NCBI GenBank assembly: GCA_002404055.1
Contig: DHIZ01000254.1
Location: 1 to 31,679 of the forward strand
Reading direction: 5' to 3'
DNA: 31,679 nucleotides
Source: Chloroflexi bacterium UBA4733
GTDB taxonomy: Bacteria > Chloroflexota > UBA4733
Part shown: positions 14,895 to 22,950 of the stretch, piece by piece
Layout: each line of letters begins with the position of its first letter
Numbering within the stretch: position 1 is the stretch's first letter
Made by a program: the position numbers and the translations under genes
The notes under the pieces: model-generated
Databases searched by the model: none
What the model was told of the DNA's origin: nothing
The model's input: the letters and a program-made list of their open reading frames with translations, nothing else

Positions 14895-15587
14895 ATGGCC
14901 GTAACAACCCTGCTGACTCCTAGCCGCGCCATCCGACGGCCCCGCCGTCTCGACGTCCGGGCACTCCTCGGGCTGTTTGTGATGCTGGCCACGCTTGGCG
15001 GCTCCATCATTGTTTGGAGCAGTGCGACATCCGGTCAGGATGTGCTGGTGGCGGCCAGGGACCTTCCGGCAGGGTCCACCCTCACCGCCACAGACCTCCT
15101 GGCAGTATCCGTGCGAGTTGATCCGCAGGAATTCGACGGTCTCGTCCCGGCGACGCAACAGCAAGCGATCGTGGGGCGCACGCTCCGCGAGCCGCTCGCC
15201 CGCCATGCCTTCCTCTCTCCGGCGGCCATAGCTGTGCAGCCGGCACTCGGGCCCGACGAGATGGAACTCACCATCCCGGTGACACCGCAGAGTGCGCTCG
15301 ATGGTCACCTCCAACCCGGCGACACCGTGGCTATTCTCTGGACCTCGGCCAAGGGAACGCCCCAGTCGCAAACCACGGTCCTCATCGACCAGGCCCGCGT
15401 GCGTGAGGTCGGCTACGACCCGTCCACTGCGAGCGTCAGCACGAGCGCGACCGACGTGAACTCGCCCGGGGCCATCCGTTCGGTGACGTTGCTCCTCACC
15501 CGGCAGCAGGCTGTCGAAGTGGCCCGTGCCAAGTGGAATGGCGAGTTGGACGTGGCCCTCGTCGCTCCTGCGCAGACGGGGCGGTAG
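14895..15587 (+). CDS. cpaB: Flp pilus assembly protein CpaB (SAF domain)
   Basis: Tad/Flp pilus assembly factor at the outer face of the membrane. The ATG at 14895 follows GGGAGGCGTCC; a GTG at 14868 would put that binding site inside the gene. The 230-residue product has a basic N-terminus, one membrane helix at about 22-42 (VRALLGLFVMLATLGGSIIV), and a SAF domain starting DVLVAARDLPAGSTLTATDL near residue 49, followed by the RcpC/CpaB domain with LDGHLQPGDTVAIL. RcpC normally works with the outer-membrane secretin RcpA; no secretin gene is present here, as is usual for Tad loci of single-membrane bacteria. It is the first gene of the locus, 2 bases before cpaE. Confidence 0.92.
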   Translation: MAVTTLLTPSRAIRRPRRLDVRALLGLFVMLATLGGSIIVWSSATSGQDVLVAARDLPAGSTLTATDLLAVSVRVDPQEFDGLVPATQQQAIVGRTLREPLARHAFLSPAAIAVQPALGPDEMELTIPVTPQSALDGHLQPGDTVAILWTSAKGTPQSQTTVLIDQARVREVGYDPSTASVSTSATDVNSPGAIRSVTLLLTRQQAVEVARAKWNGELDVALVAPAQTGR

Positions 15588-15589
15588 TT

Positions 15590-16981
15590 GTGGTCAATAT
15601 TACTGCCGGTAGCCTGCGACTCGCTCTTGCTATCGCCGACCCGGCGCTGGAAGGCGCACTGGTGGTGGCACTGCAGCAAACCGGCGCGACTGTCGATCGG
15701 TACCTCGCCGGGGATACGCTCCTGGCGGCGCTGCGTTCGAAGCCTGTCGACGCAGTGCTCCTGGACACGGGCCTCAACCGTGTCACCCCAGCCGTGGTGC
15801 GTCAGGTAGCTGGTAGCGGCGTTCCGTTGCTGATATTGGCTAAGAACAGCCAAGATGAAACTTGGGCAGAGAGCGCGACTGCCGTCTTCGATTATGCGAC
15901 GGATAACGCCACACTTGCTCAGGCATTTTTGAGCGCAGCACGGCAGCGCAAACCGGCAGGATACGTCACAGCATCCGCCCGTCGGTCGGCCGGCGAGGCG
16001 AGTATTGGCTCGAATCGGACCGCGTCATTCGATGCGTCAGCAGTTCAGTCGTCAGGGCCTACTGGAGAGCAAGCCCAGGTCGAGAAAAAGCACGATCAGG
16101 GTTCGCGGGTGGTCGCAGTGGCGGCTGCCAGTGGGGGGGTGGGATGCACAACCGTCGCAATCAACCTGTGTATCGCCCTCGGGGCGGTACGGCGATCAGT
16201 GCTCGTTGATCTGGACCTGGCTCATCCCTGCATCGCTGCCTACGTCGCTGCAGACATCTTGCGCAATCTGGCCATGCTGACGCGCAACGAACCGGGCTCG
16301 CCGGAGCATTGGCGGCAGGCGTTAGACGGCGAACTGCAGGCACTGGATGGCCGCTGCCCGCAGGCACAGCTCCTGCTTGCCATTCCCGATTCAAGTCGCG
16401 GAGCGGCAATCTCGGCGCCGTTTTTCGAGCGAGCACTGCCAGCACTGCAAGAGGGGGCAGGCGATGGGCACATCTTCATCGACCTGGGCGGTGACCTCCT
16501 GCGACCTGACGCGGCAACGCAGCGGGCCGCCCTCCTGGCAGCCGATCAAATCCTCCTGGTGGCGCGCGCCGATAGCGTGAGCCTGTGGCAGGCGCGCGAA
16601 GCCGCAGCGGCGTGGCAACAACAAATCGGCGTCTCGAAAGAGCGCCTGGCGCTGGTAGTGACCCACTACGACGGGCACATTCACCAGTCGCCGGCGCACA
16701 TCGGCTGGAACGTCGGCGTGCCGGTCGCAGCCCTCGTGCCGAATGACCGCCGGTATGTCGAGCGCGCCGTGGCGGCGCAGCGGGCGCTGCTCTTTGAGCG
16801 ACGTAGCCAGGCTGGCCGCGCGCTGCTCGAACTGGCTGACCGGTTGTACAGCGGCAACATCATCCTGCCGGCTGAGGTTGCTGCTACGACCCGGTGGTGG
16901 CGGCTGCCATGGGGACGTCCGGCGACACGCCACGAAAAAGCGGAAGGGGTGGCTGGTGAGCCAGGCGTTGTCGTCGGTTAA
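15590..16981 (+). CDS. cpaE: CpaE/TadZ-like MinD-type ATPase with altered P-loop
   Basis: Localises the Tad machine in the cell. I start it at the GTG 15590 (463 residues). Residues about 8-120 resemble a receiver domain without the phosphoacceptor pocket, as in TadZ/CpaE. A linker of about 50 residues leads to a MinD/ParA-type domain: SGGVGCTT at 181-188 in place of the deviant Walker A KGGVGKTT, VLVDLDLAHP as Walker A', IFIDLGGDLL as Walker B, and LLVARADSVSLWQAREA late in the fold. Both lysines of the P-loop are missing: the signature Lys is Ser and the catalytic Lys is Cys. Loss of the second lysine is known in TadZ relatives; loss of both suggests weak or no ATP hydrolysis. It overlaps cpaF by 26 bases. 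Confidence 0.88.
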   Translation: MVNITAGSLRLALAIADPALEGALVVALQQTGATVDRYLAGDTLLAALRSKPVDAVLLDTGLNRVTPAVVRQVAGSGVPLLILAKNSQDETWAESATAVFDYATDNATLAQAFLSAARQRKPAGYVTASARRSAGEASIGSNRTASFDASAVQSSGPTGEQAQVEKKHDQGSRVVAVAAASGGVGCTTVAINLCIALGAVRRSVLVDLDLAHPCIAAYVAADILRNLAMLTRNEPGSPEHWRQALDGELQALDGRCPQAQLLLAIPDSSRGAAISAPFFERALPALQEGAGDGHIFIDLGGDLLRPDAATQRAALLAADQILLVARADSVSLWQAREAAAAWQQQIGVSKERLALVVTHYDGHIHQSPAHIGWNVGVPVAALVPNDRRYVERAVAAQRALLFERRSQAGRALLELADRLYSGNIILPAEVAATTRWWRLPWGRPATRHEKAEGVAGEPGVVVG

Positions 16982-18314
16982 CGGGTCAGTACGAATCGAT
17001 GCTGGCCAGTCGGCAGTGGCGGATCGAGCAGCCGAGCGCGCGCTGCGTGAAGAAGTGAGCGCCGCGGCGAGCCGGCTGCTCGATGAACGGCAACTGGTTG
17101 CACCTGGGCCGGAGGAGGAAGCACAGATTCGCGCGCTGATCAGCGAGGCGGTTGCCCGCTGGCAGCGCCGCGCCGCCACCCTCAACACGCCGCCCCTGGT
17201 GGACCCGGATGCCGTGGCCAAACGGCTGTTCGACAGCCTCCTTCGTCTCGGTCGTCTGCAGCCATTCCTGGAAGCGCCCGACGTCGAAGAAATTATGGTG
17301 AACGGTCCCAATCGTGTCTGGATCATGCTGGACGGGCACATGCGGCTGGTACCGGACGTGGTGTTCGACAACGACGACGAAGTGCTGGGTCTTGTCAAGC
17401 GCATCCTGGGTCCGGCCGGCCGGCGCCTCGATGAGGCCTCACCCTGGGTCGACGTGATCCTGCCCGATGGCAGCCGCCTCAACGCCGTGATCCCACCCGC
17501 GACGACCATCGGCACCTGCATCACAATTCGCAAGTTCACTTTGCGTGCGCAATCAATGGACCAGCTCGTCCTGCTTGGTAGCCTCACCGAGGAGGCGGCG
17601 CGCTTTCTGGACGCCTGTGTGCAGGCCGGTATCAACCTGGTGATTAGCGGGCAGACGGGCGCCGGCAAGACGACCGTCCTGAATTGCCTGGGCGCCGCTA
17701 TCCCTTCGGAGGATGAGCGCATCGTCACCATTGAGGATGATCCGGAACTGCAACTCTATCGCCAGATCCCGCATTGCATCCCGTTGGTGACGCGCAAGGG
17801 CAACGCCGAGGGGGCGGGAAAGATCACCACGCGAGAGTTGGTGCGCAACGCCCTGCGTATGCGACCAACCCGCCTTATCGTCGGTGAGTGTCGTGGGGCG
17901 GAATCGCTTGATATGCTGCTCGCCATGTCGAGCGGCCATAGCGGCAGCATGACAACCATCCACGCCGACCGTCCACGCGACGCCCTCACTCGCTTGATTA
18001 CCTACGCCATGATGGCTGAGGAACGCGTCCCACGCGACGCCTTGCAGGACATGGTTGCCTCGACCATCGAACTGGTGATCCAGTTGCGCTACGAGGCCCG
18101 GACCGGCCGCCGGCAGGTGTCCAGCATCTACGAAGTGGCCGGCGTCGACGCCAATCACGGCACGCCCACGCTCACCGGTAATGAACTCTGGACGCTCGAC
18201 GCACGCCGTGACCGTCTGATCTGGACGGGCATCCGGCCACGCTGCCTGGCAAAACTGGCGAGCAAGGGCGTGGCCTACGCCCTGCCACTGCCTGGTCGGG
18301 ATATGGAGGCATAA
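16956..18314 (+). CDS. tadA: Pilus secretion ATPase TadA/CpaF
   Basis: Hexameric ATPase that powers pilus assembly at the inner face of the membrane. The GTG at 16956 follows GGAAGGGGTGG and lies inside the end of cpaE. The 452-residue product has the CpaF N-terminal domain (residues about 80-200, with PDVEEIMVNGPNRVWI and LPDGSRLNAVIPP), Walker A GQTGAGKTT at 232-240, the Asp box TIEDDPEL, Walker B LIVGECRG at 307-314 and the His box in SGHSGSMTTIHADRP. All are intact, so it should be active. Four bases separate it from tadB, whose ribosome binding site GGAGG lies in the tadA end. Confidence 0.96.
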   Translation: MSQALSSVNGSVRIDAGQSAVADRAAERALREEVSAAASRLLDERQLVAPGPEEEAQIRALISEAVARWQRRAATLNTPPLVDPDAVAKRLFDSLLRLGRLQPFLEAPDVEEIMVNGPNRVWIMLDGHMRLVPDVVFDNDDEVLGLVKRILGPAGRRLDEASPWVDVILPDGSRLNAVIPPATTIGTCITIRKFTLRAQSMDQLVLLGSLTEEAARFLDACVQAGINLVISGQTGAGKTTVLNCLGAAIPSEDERIVTIEDDPELQLYRQIPHCIPLVTRKGNAEGAGKITTRELVRNALRMRPTRLIVGECRGAESLDMLLAMSSGHSGSMTTIHADRPRDALTRLITYAMMAEERVPRDALQDMVASTIELVIQLRYEARTGRRQVSSIYEVAGVDANHGTPTLTGNELWTLDARRDRLIWTGIRPRCLAKLASKGVAYALPLPGRDMEA

Positions 18315-18317
18315 TTC

Positions 18318-19157
18318 GTGCTGCCCGCGCTCCTGTCGCTCAGTCTCGCGCTGGGCGCCTATCTCTTCTACGACGGCCTCACCCGGCCACGCCCACTGTT
18401 GCCCTCTCGCTGGCGCCTTGCCCGGCTGGAACCGTGGCTGCGGCAGACCGGGGCGCCCTGGCTGACGCCGCGCGTTTTCTTGATGCTCTCTGCTGGCGTC
18501 GCTCTTTCCGTGGGAGTCGTCCTGCAATTGCGGTTGGGCTGGCTCGTGCTGACGCTGAGCTGCGCGGGCCTGGGCGCTCTGGCGCCGACGATCTGGGTGC
18601 AAGCTGCGCAGGAGCGGCGGGAAGCCGCACTTGAAGGCGCGCTCGTTGAAGCGATTACCCAACTCCGCGATGCCATCCGTACCGGGATGGGGGTCGAGGA
18701 AGCCATTGCGGGCCTGGCGCGCGGCGGACCCGTCCTGTTGCGCCAGGAGTTTGCCACAGTGACGCGGGAAGCACGCTTCAATGGGTTGGCCCGAGCGCTG
18801 ATCGGGCTGGAGCATCGCCTGGCGACGCCGCTGGCGAGAACCGTCGTGCGCACGCTCGTGCTCGACGACCGCATGGGCAGCCGGCAGGTCAGTCGGGTAC
18901 TTGACAGGCTGGCCCACGCGATGGGCGAACAACGGCGGGTGCGGGCGGAACTGCGCGCGGTGCAGGCCCGGCAGGTACTGGCAGCACGGATCGTGACGTT
19001 GGTTCCGCCGACGCTTCTACTGCTCATGCGCCTCCTCTCCCCGGCCTATGTCGCCTACTTCGGCACCGTCGCCGGCGAGACCTGGCTGGCGGGATGCGTC
19101 GCGTTGATCGGCGCCGGCTACTGGCTGATGCGGCGGATGGCGAGGTTGCCGCAATGA
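18318..19157 (+). CDS. tadB: Pilus platform protein TadB
   Basis: Integral membrane platform protein that couples the TadA motor to pilin assembly. The GTG at 18318 is preceded by GGAGG. The 279-residue product has an N-terminal helix, paired membrane helices near 54-92 (LMLSAGVALSVGVVLQLRL), a cytoplasmic T2SSF domain (EAITQLRDAIRTGMGVEEAI, ALIGLEHRLATPLARTV) and two C-terminal membrane helices (IVTLVPPTLLLLMRLL, LAGCVALIGAGYWLM). This is the normal layout of TadB. Its stop overlaps the start of tadC in ATGA. Confidence 0.92.
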   Translation: MLPALLSLSLALGAYLFYDGLTRPRPLLPSRWRLARLEPWLRQTGAPWLTPRVFLMLSAGVALSVGVVLQLRLGWLVLTLSCAGLGALAPTIWVQAAQERREAALEGALVEAITQLRDAIRTGMGVEEAIAGLARGGPVLLRQEFATVTREARFNGLARALIGLEHRLATPLARTVVRTLVLDDRMGSRQVSRVLDRLAHAMGEQRRVRAELRAVQARQVLAARIVTLVPPTLLLLMRLLSPAYVAYFGTVAGETWLAGCVALIGAGYWLMRRMARLPQ

Positions 19158-20134
19158 TGCTGCCGGTGTCCCACCTTGAACTCCGCGTTCCGCCTCTGGG
19201 CCTGCTTTTCTGGCTACTGCTTTTCGGCGTCAGCGCCTACGTCCTGCTGACTCATCAACCGCTGGGTCGCCCGAAACCGGACCTGGAAGAACGCTTCCGC
19301 CGGCTCGACGTGGAGGCTCGCCTGCGCGACGACGCGGCACGCCCCCGTCGGCGTCTTGCCGGTCCGGGAGGCCGCGAGACCTGGACGGCTTCCCTCCTGG
19401 CCGACCTCGGCGGGGCGGCGCAGCGCGCCCTGAACGGCCTTGGCATCGCCGGCGGCGAAGCACTGGAACAGCGCCTGGCACTGGCGCGGCCGAATATCGA
19501 CTTCGGTCAGTGGTACGGCGAGAAAGTGGCGCTCGGTGTGGTATGGGTCCTGTTCGTGATCGGCGCGGGTCTCCTTGGCGTGCGACCGTTCGGATCACTG
19601 CCGGTCGGGCTCTGGCTACTGGCCTTCCTCGGCGGCTACTTCCTCCCCGATATCCTCTTACATCGAACCGTGCAGGCTCGCCGCACGCAGGTGCTCATGG
19701 AGCTGTCTCCCTTGCTCGATAGGCTGGCCCTGGCAGTCTCGGCCGGGCTCGGCCTAGAGCAGGCACTGCTGGAGGTTGTGGAGGACGAGCCAGGGCTGGT
19801 GGCCGAACAACTGCGCCAGGTCACCAGGGACGTCCGACTTGGCCGGCACACGTTGGTGGAAGCACTCGATGTCGTTGCCGAGCACACGGTCATTCCAGAG
19901 TTGGGCCATCTGGCCGGACACCTCCGCACCGCCCACGCCCAGGGCTTGTCGGTGAGTGAGACGCTCGCTGCCCAGGCGGATGCAGTGCGGGAGCAGAAGC
20001 GGTTGTGGATCGTCGAGACCGGAGGAAAGGCGACCGTCACCATGTTGCTGCCGGTCGCTGCCTGCATCCTTCCGGTGCTGTTCATCATCGTCCTGGTGCC
20101 GGCCGGCGTCGAGCTATTGCACCTTGGTAGCTAG
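19154..20134 (+). CDS. tadC: Pilus platform protein TadC
   Basis: Second platform protein, partner of TadB. The ATG at 19154 overlaps the tadB stop by 4 bases and has GAGG upstream. The 326-residue product has an N-terminal helix (GLLFWLLLFGVSAYVLL), a cytoplasmic Arg-rich stretch, two membrane helices at about 120-165, a T2SSF domain with ELSPLLDRLALAVSAGLGLE and AHAQGLSVSETLAAQADAVR, and a C-terminal helix (VTMLLPVAACILPVLFIIVL). The EQALLEVVEDEPGLVAEQL segment is a standard TadC landmark. An 83-base gap then leads to the pilin gene, the only sizeable gap in the first seven genes, so flp may have its own translation or processing signals. Confidence 0.93.
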   Translation: MMLPVSHLELRVPPLGLLFWLLLFGVSAYVLLTHQPLGRPKPDLEERFRRLDVEARLRDDAARPRRRLAGPGGRETWTASLLADLGGAAQRALNGLGIAGGEALEQRLALARPNIDFGQWYGEKVALGVVWVLFVIGAGLLGVRPFGSLPVGLWLLAFLGGYFLPDILLHRTVQARRTQVLMELSPLLDRLALAVSAGLGLEQALLEVVEDEPGLVAEQLRQVTRDVRLGRHTLVEALDVVAEHTVIPELGHLAGHLRTAHAQGLSVSETLAAQADAVREQKRLWIVETGGKATVTMLLPVAACILPVLFIIVLVPAGVELLHLGS

Positions 20135-20217
20135 GTCGCATCTTGCCCAGGCGAGGTGGTCCCGCCGGGTCAAAGCGAAGAGGACGCGCTCTGTGCGCGT
20201 AGTGAAGGAGGTCGACC

Positions 20218-20472
20218 ATGGGGTCGCAGTTGGAAAAGGCCGCAGTGGCATTGCAGGTGGAGGTGATGCTGCTGTCCCGCCGTCTGCCGGCGCGGACAGA
20301 CGCCATTCGCTCGCCGGGGTCATCGCAAAGGGGTCAGGGTCTGGTCGAGTACACGGTGATCGTCGCCCTCATTGTACTGGCGTCGATTGCCGCGGTGACG
20401 CAGTTCAGCCAGGGCATCGCCGCGACGTTTCAGAAGATCCTCGGCCACGTGACGGCGATTCCGGGCCTCTAG
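20218..20472 (+). CDS. flp: Flp-type pilin
   Basis: Major subunit of the Tad pilus. The ATG at 20218 follows a perfect AAGGAGG. The 84-residue product carries a class III (Flp) leader: cleavage is expected after G39 in RGQGLVEYTV, leaving a mature pilin of 45 residues with Glu at +5 and Tyr at +6, then the hydrophobic helix TVIVALIVLASIAAVTQF and a short tail. The leader of 39 residues is long; most Flp leaders are nearer 10-25. No in-frame later start with a good ribosome binding site is evident, so the long leader is probably real. A TadV/CpaA prepilin peptidase is needed and is not in this window. Confidence 0.93.
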   Translation: MGSQLEKAAVALQVEVMLLSRRLPARTDAIRSPGSSQRGQGLVEYTVIVALIVLASIAAVTQFSQGIAATFQKILGHVTAIPGL

Positions 20473-20474
20473 CG

Positions 20475-20909
20475 ATGCCGACACCTGCTTGCCTGTGCCG
20501 GCAGTTCGACCTTGCCGGCGACGAGGGCGGACACAGGACCCAGCATGGGCAAGGTCTCGTCGAGTTTGCCGTGACGCTACCGGTGCTGCTGCTGGTAGCG
20601 CTGGCGATTCTGGAGTTCGCTCTGTTCGTCCACGCGCAGGACGTCGTGACAACGGCCTGCGCTGAAGGTGCTCTTGTGGCGGCCGCGGCGGACGGCAACG
20701 TGGCCGAGGGCGTCACGACCGCGCAAGGCCTCCTGGACGCCGGACTGGGTTCGAGCGCCCAGGCTGTGACGGTGCAAGGCGTGGATGGAGGGGCAACGGT
20801 GACCGTGGCTGTACAGGGCCATCTGCCTCTCCTCTTGCCCGGTCTCGGTGGCGTGCTGCCGCTCTCCGCGCGGTCGGTGATGGTCAAGGAGGGCTTTCGT
20901 GGAAACTAG
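20475..20909 (+). CDS. tadE: TadE-like minor pilin
   Basis: Pseudopilin of the Tad system. The ATG at 20475 lies 2 bases after the flp stop and gives 144 residues; ribosome binding is weak, so coupling to flp translation is likely. After a 26-residue leader the processing motif HGQGLVEFAVTLP appears, with Glu at +5 after the presumed cleavage Gly, then the helix VLLLVALAILEFALFVHAQ. The C-terminal domain is small and Ala/Gly/Val-rich, as in TadE. Its end overlaps the next gene by 11 bases. Confidence 0.88.
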   Translation: MPTPACLCRQFDLAGDEGGHRTQHGQGLVEFAVTLPVLLLVALAILEFALFVHAQDVVTTACAEGALVAAAADGNVAEGVTTAQGLLDAGLGSSAQAVTVQGVDGGATVTVAVQGHLPLLLPGLGGVLPLSARSVMVKEGFRGN

Positions 20910-21327
20910 GCGACAGGGCGGGCAGGCCATCGTCGAACTCGCCATTGTCGTGCCGATCTTGCTGTTGCTGGCCTTCAGCGTGCTGGCGATCGGACGCGTC
21001 ATCCAGGCGGACATGGCCATCCGTGCTGTCGCCTGGGAAGCGGCGCGGGCCGGCGCGCTGGCAAACTCGGCGACGCAAGCCGCGCGACAGGGCCTGGCGA
21101 CGGGGCTGGCGGTGGCCGATGACTACCATCTCCGCCAGTCGGCAGTGCAGCTCACCGTCGATGCCAGCGGCTACCGTCGCGGTGGACAGGTAGTGGCGAA
21201 AGCCCGCTACGTCGTGTCGCTCAGCGACCTGCCGCTCCTCGGTTGGGCCAGCGCACCGGTCGAGAGCGTGCATATGGAACCGGTAGATCCGTATCGGGCA
21301 GGTGTACCGGTTGGAGCGCAACCATGA
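20899..21327 (+). CDS. Second TadE-like minor pilin
   Basis: A paralogue-like pseudopilin of 142 residues starting at the GTG 20899 after AAGGAGGGC. The leader is only 8-9 residues, ending in GGQAIVELAIVVP, with Glu at +5, then the hydrophobic helix ILLLLAFSVLAIGRVIQAD. The rest is a small Ala-rich pilin domain (AIRAVAWEAARAGALANS) with a strand-rich tail. It overlaps both neighbours (11 bases before, 4 bases after), so the three minor pilins are translated together, probably in set ratios. Confidence 0.88.
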   Translation: METRRQGGQAIVELAIVVPILLLLAFSVLAIGRVIQADMAIRAVAWEAARAGALANSATQAARQGLATGLAVADDYHLRQSAVQLTVDASGYRRGGQVVAKARYVVSLSDLPLLGWASAPVESVHMEPVDPYRAGVPVGAQP

Positions 21328-21752
21328 ACAAGCGACACGGGGAGCGCGGTCAGGCCTTGGTCTGGGTGGTGGTCTTCATGCCGGTCTTCCTGGCCATCAT
21401 CGGTCTGGCGTTGGACGCCGGCATCGTGTTTGATCGAGAACAGGGGCTCTGGCGCCTCGCCCGTAGCGCCGCCCGAATGGGCGCTGAACAGATCGACGTA
21501 GCGGCCTACCGCGCCGGCAGCGGCGAACCGGTTCTCGATCCAGTCGCTGCGCGTGCAGCGGCGCTCGCCTACGTCACTCGCCAAGGAGGCGGCGTGTCGG
21601 CGAACGTCACGGCCAACCGCCAGGCAGTCGTGGTACACCTCCATGAGGACGTTCCGCTGGACTTCCTGCGGATCGTGCATCTCGACAGCGCACCCATTGC
21701 TGCGACCGGAGTGGCGCGGATTGCGGCAGGCGTAGCCACAGGCGCGCCGTAG
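21324..21752 (+). CDS. TadG-like pilus protein, lacks Glu+5
   Basis: Starts at ATG 21324 overlapping the previous stop (ATGA); 142 residues. The N-terminus RGQALVWVVVFMPVFLAIIG, followed by LALDAGIVFDREQGLWRLARSAAR, matches the TadG N-terminal domain (the GLAxD...R pattern). The usual Glu at +5 of pseudopilins is Trp here (GQALVW), which is common for TadG-type proteins and suggests it is membrane-retained rather than packed like a pilin. Full TadG proteins have a von Willebrand A domain; it is absent, so this is a short form. It ends the compact part of the operon. Confidence 0.83.
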   Translation: MNKRHGERGQALVWVVVFMPVFLAIIGLALDAGIVFDREQGLWRLARSAARMGAEQIDVAAYRAGSGEPVLDPVAARAAALAYVTRQGGGVSANVTANRQAVVVHLHEDVPLDFLRIVHLDSAPIAATGVARIAAGVATGAP

Positions 21753-21901
21753 CCTGCCGACGTGGACACAGTACATTTTGCAACGGGGAGGCAACGAACT
21801 TGCGGGAGCCGCCAATCGACCAGCGAGAATGGCCGAAGCACAACGCACCGCATCTGCCGGTGCCGCCTCGGCTGACGGACCCACGGTACAGAGGAGAGAC
21901 T

Positions 21902-22927
21902 ATGGAACACAGGACCAGGCTGCATAGAGCCACGAGGTCGATCAAGAACCCGCGCCACGCTGCGTTTCTCTGCCTCGCCTCTATCGTGACACTCCTAACC
22001 GCTGGGTGCGGGGGACATGTCACCAGCGCCGGCAACTCACAGACGCTGCCTGTGGTCAGCCAAACGCCGGCCGCAACAACGGTGGCGCCGGTGGCTGCCA
22101 CGCGCGACGCACAAGCCACCGCCAACGCCCAGATCGATGCCACAGTCAGTCCAGCGTTGACGGCGACCGCGGCTGCGGCACGGCAGGCTGGGCTGGCGGC
22201 GGGAACAGCAACGGCTAAGGCGCTCGCTGTCGCCAAGCCAAGCCCGGCGCCAAGCGCATCGCCGCCAGCGGTGGGTGCCACGGATACTCCCGCCGCGACG
22301 ACGGTGCAGGGCGGGACCGCGACAGCAGTCGCCACGCCCGACATCGGCAATTTCGCAACGTGGCACACGGGAGCAATCGCTGGCCCGTATCCCGTCAGTC
22401 TGAGTTTCGACCCGACGACCGGTCAGTACCGCATCGCCCTGACCGACGCGAGCCAGTTCTACGACTACCAGGTCTACGCACCGGGTAGTCTGTACTTCGC
22501 CAACTTCACGCTCTCCGTAGACCTGAGCCGGGTCGCGGGGCCGCCCGGCGGCTACTACGGGGTGATGGTGCGGGCGCAACCGCGCGCTCCGCAGGACAAA
22601 GCCAACGCCCACTTCAACGTGCTGATCGTCCCCGACATGCAGCAGTTCAGCGTGGTGTGGACAAGCGCTGCCAATACGGCAACCGTGATTGCGCCGAAGG
22701 CCGTTTCCCAGGCCATCCACAAAGACAACACCGGCAACCATCTGGTCGTGACGTGCCAGGCCGACAAGCTGAGCGTCGCCATCAATGGAACCACGCTGGG
22801 AACGTATCCAGCGACCTTCGCCAGCACGGGCACGATTGGCCTGGAAGTGATCAACCCGTTGCACCCGTCCGGTCCAGTCGGCATGGAGGCAGCATTTAGC
22901 AACCTGCGTGTGACGGCGGTCCCCTGA
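21902..22927 (+). CDS. Lipoprotein with beta-sandwich C-terminal domain
   Basis: Exported lipoprotein of 341 residues from the ATG 21902 (GAGGAGAG upstream). The signal ends in LLTAGC, with lipidated C36. Residues about 40-150 are an Ala/Thr/Pro/Ser linker, with Chloroflexota-type ATANAQIDATVSPALTATAA composition. Residues about 155-341 form a beta-rich domain (LYFANFTLSVDLSRV, GYYGVMVRAQPRAP, NHLVVTCQADKLSVAINGTT, IGLEVINP) that looks like a concanavalin/LamG-like or DUF1080-type sandwich, which often binds carbohydrate. No catalytic residues are evident. It stands 149 bases after the pilus genes and may hold a pilus- or wall-related ligand at the surface. Confidence 0.85.
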   Translation: MEHRTRLHRATRSIKNPRHAAFLCLASIVTLLTAGCGGHVTSAGNSQTLPVVSQTPAATTVAPVAATRDAQATANAQIDATVSPALTATAAAARQAGLAAGTATAKALAVAKPSPAPSASPPAVGATDTPAATTVQGGTATAVATPDIGNFATWHTGAIAGPYPVSLSFDPTTGQYRIALTDASQFYDYQVYAPGSLYFANFTLSVDLSRVAGPPGGYYGVMVRAQPRAPQDKANAHFNVLIVPDMQQFSVVWTSAANTATVIAPKAVSQAIHKDNTGNHLVVTCQADKLSVAINGTTLGTYPATFASTGTIGLEVINPLHPSGPVGMEAAFSNLRVTAVP

Positions 22928-22950
22928 GGCTATCGAGAAGGAACCTGACT

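Noticed and set aside
16391..17731. Minus-strand frame (446 codons) opposite cpaE and tadA
   Set aside because: Ser/Arg-rich shadow with no domain; the plus strand explains the coding signal.
17553..18932. Long minus-strand frame opposite tadA and tadB
   Set aside because: Antisense shadow; tadA and tadB carry clear motifs on the plus strand.
20085..20323. Minus-strand frames across the tadC-flp gap
   Set aside because: No start signals or family; the gap is explained as leader of flp.
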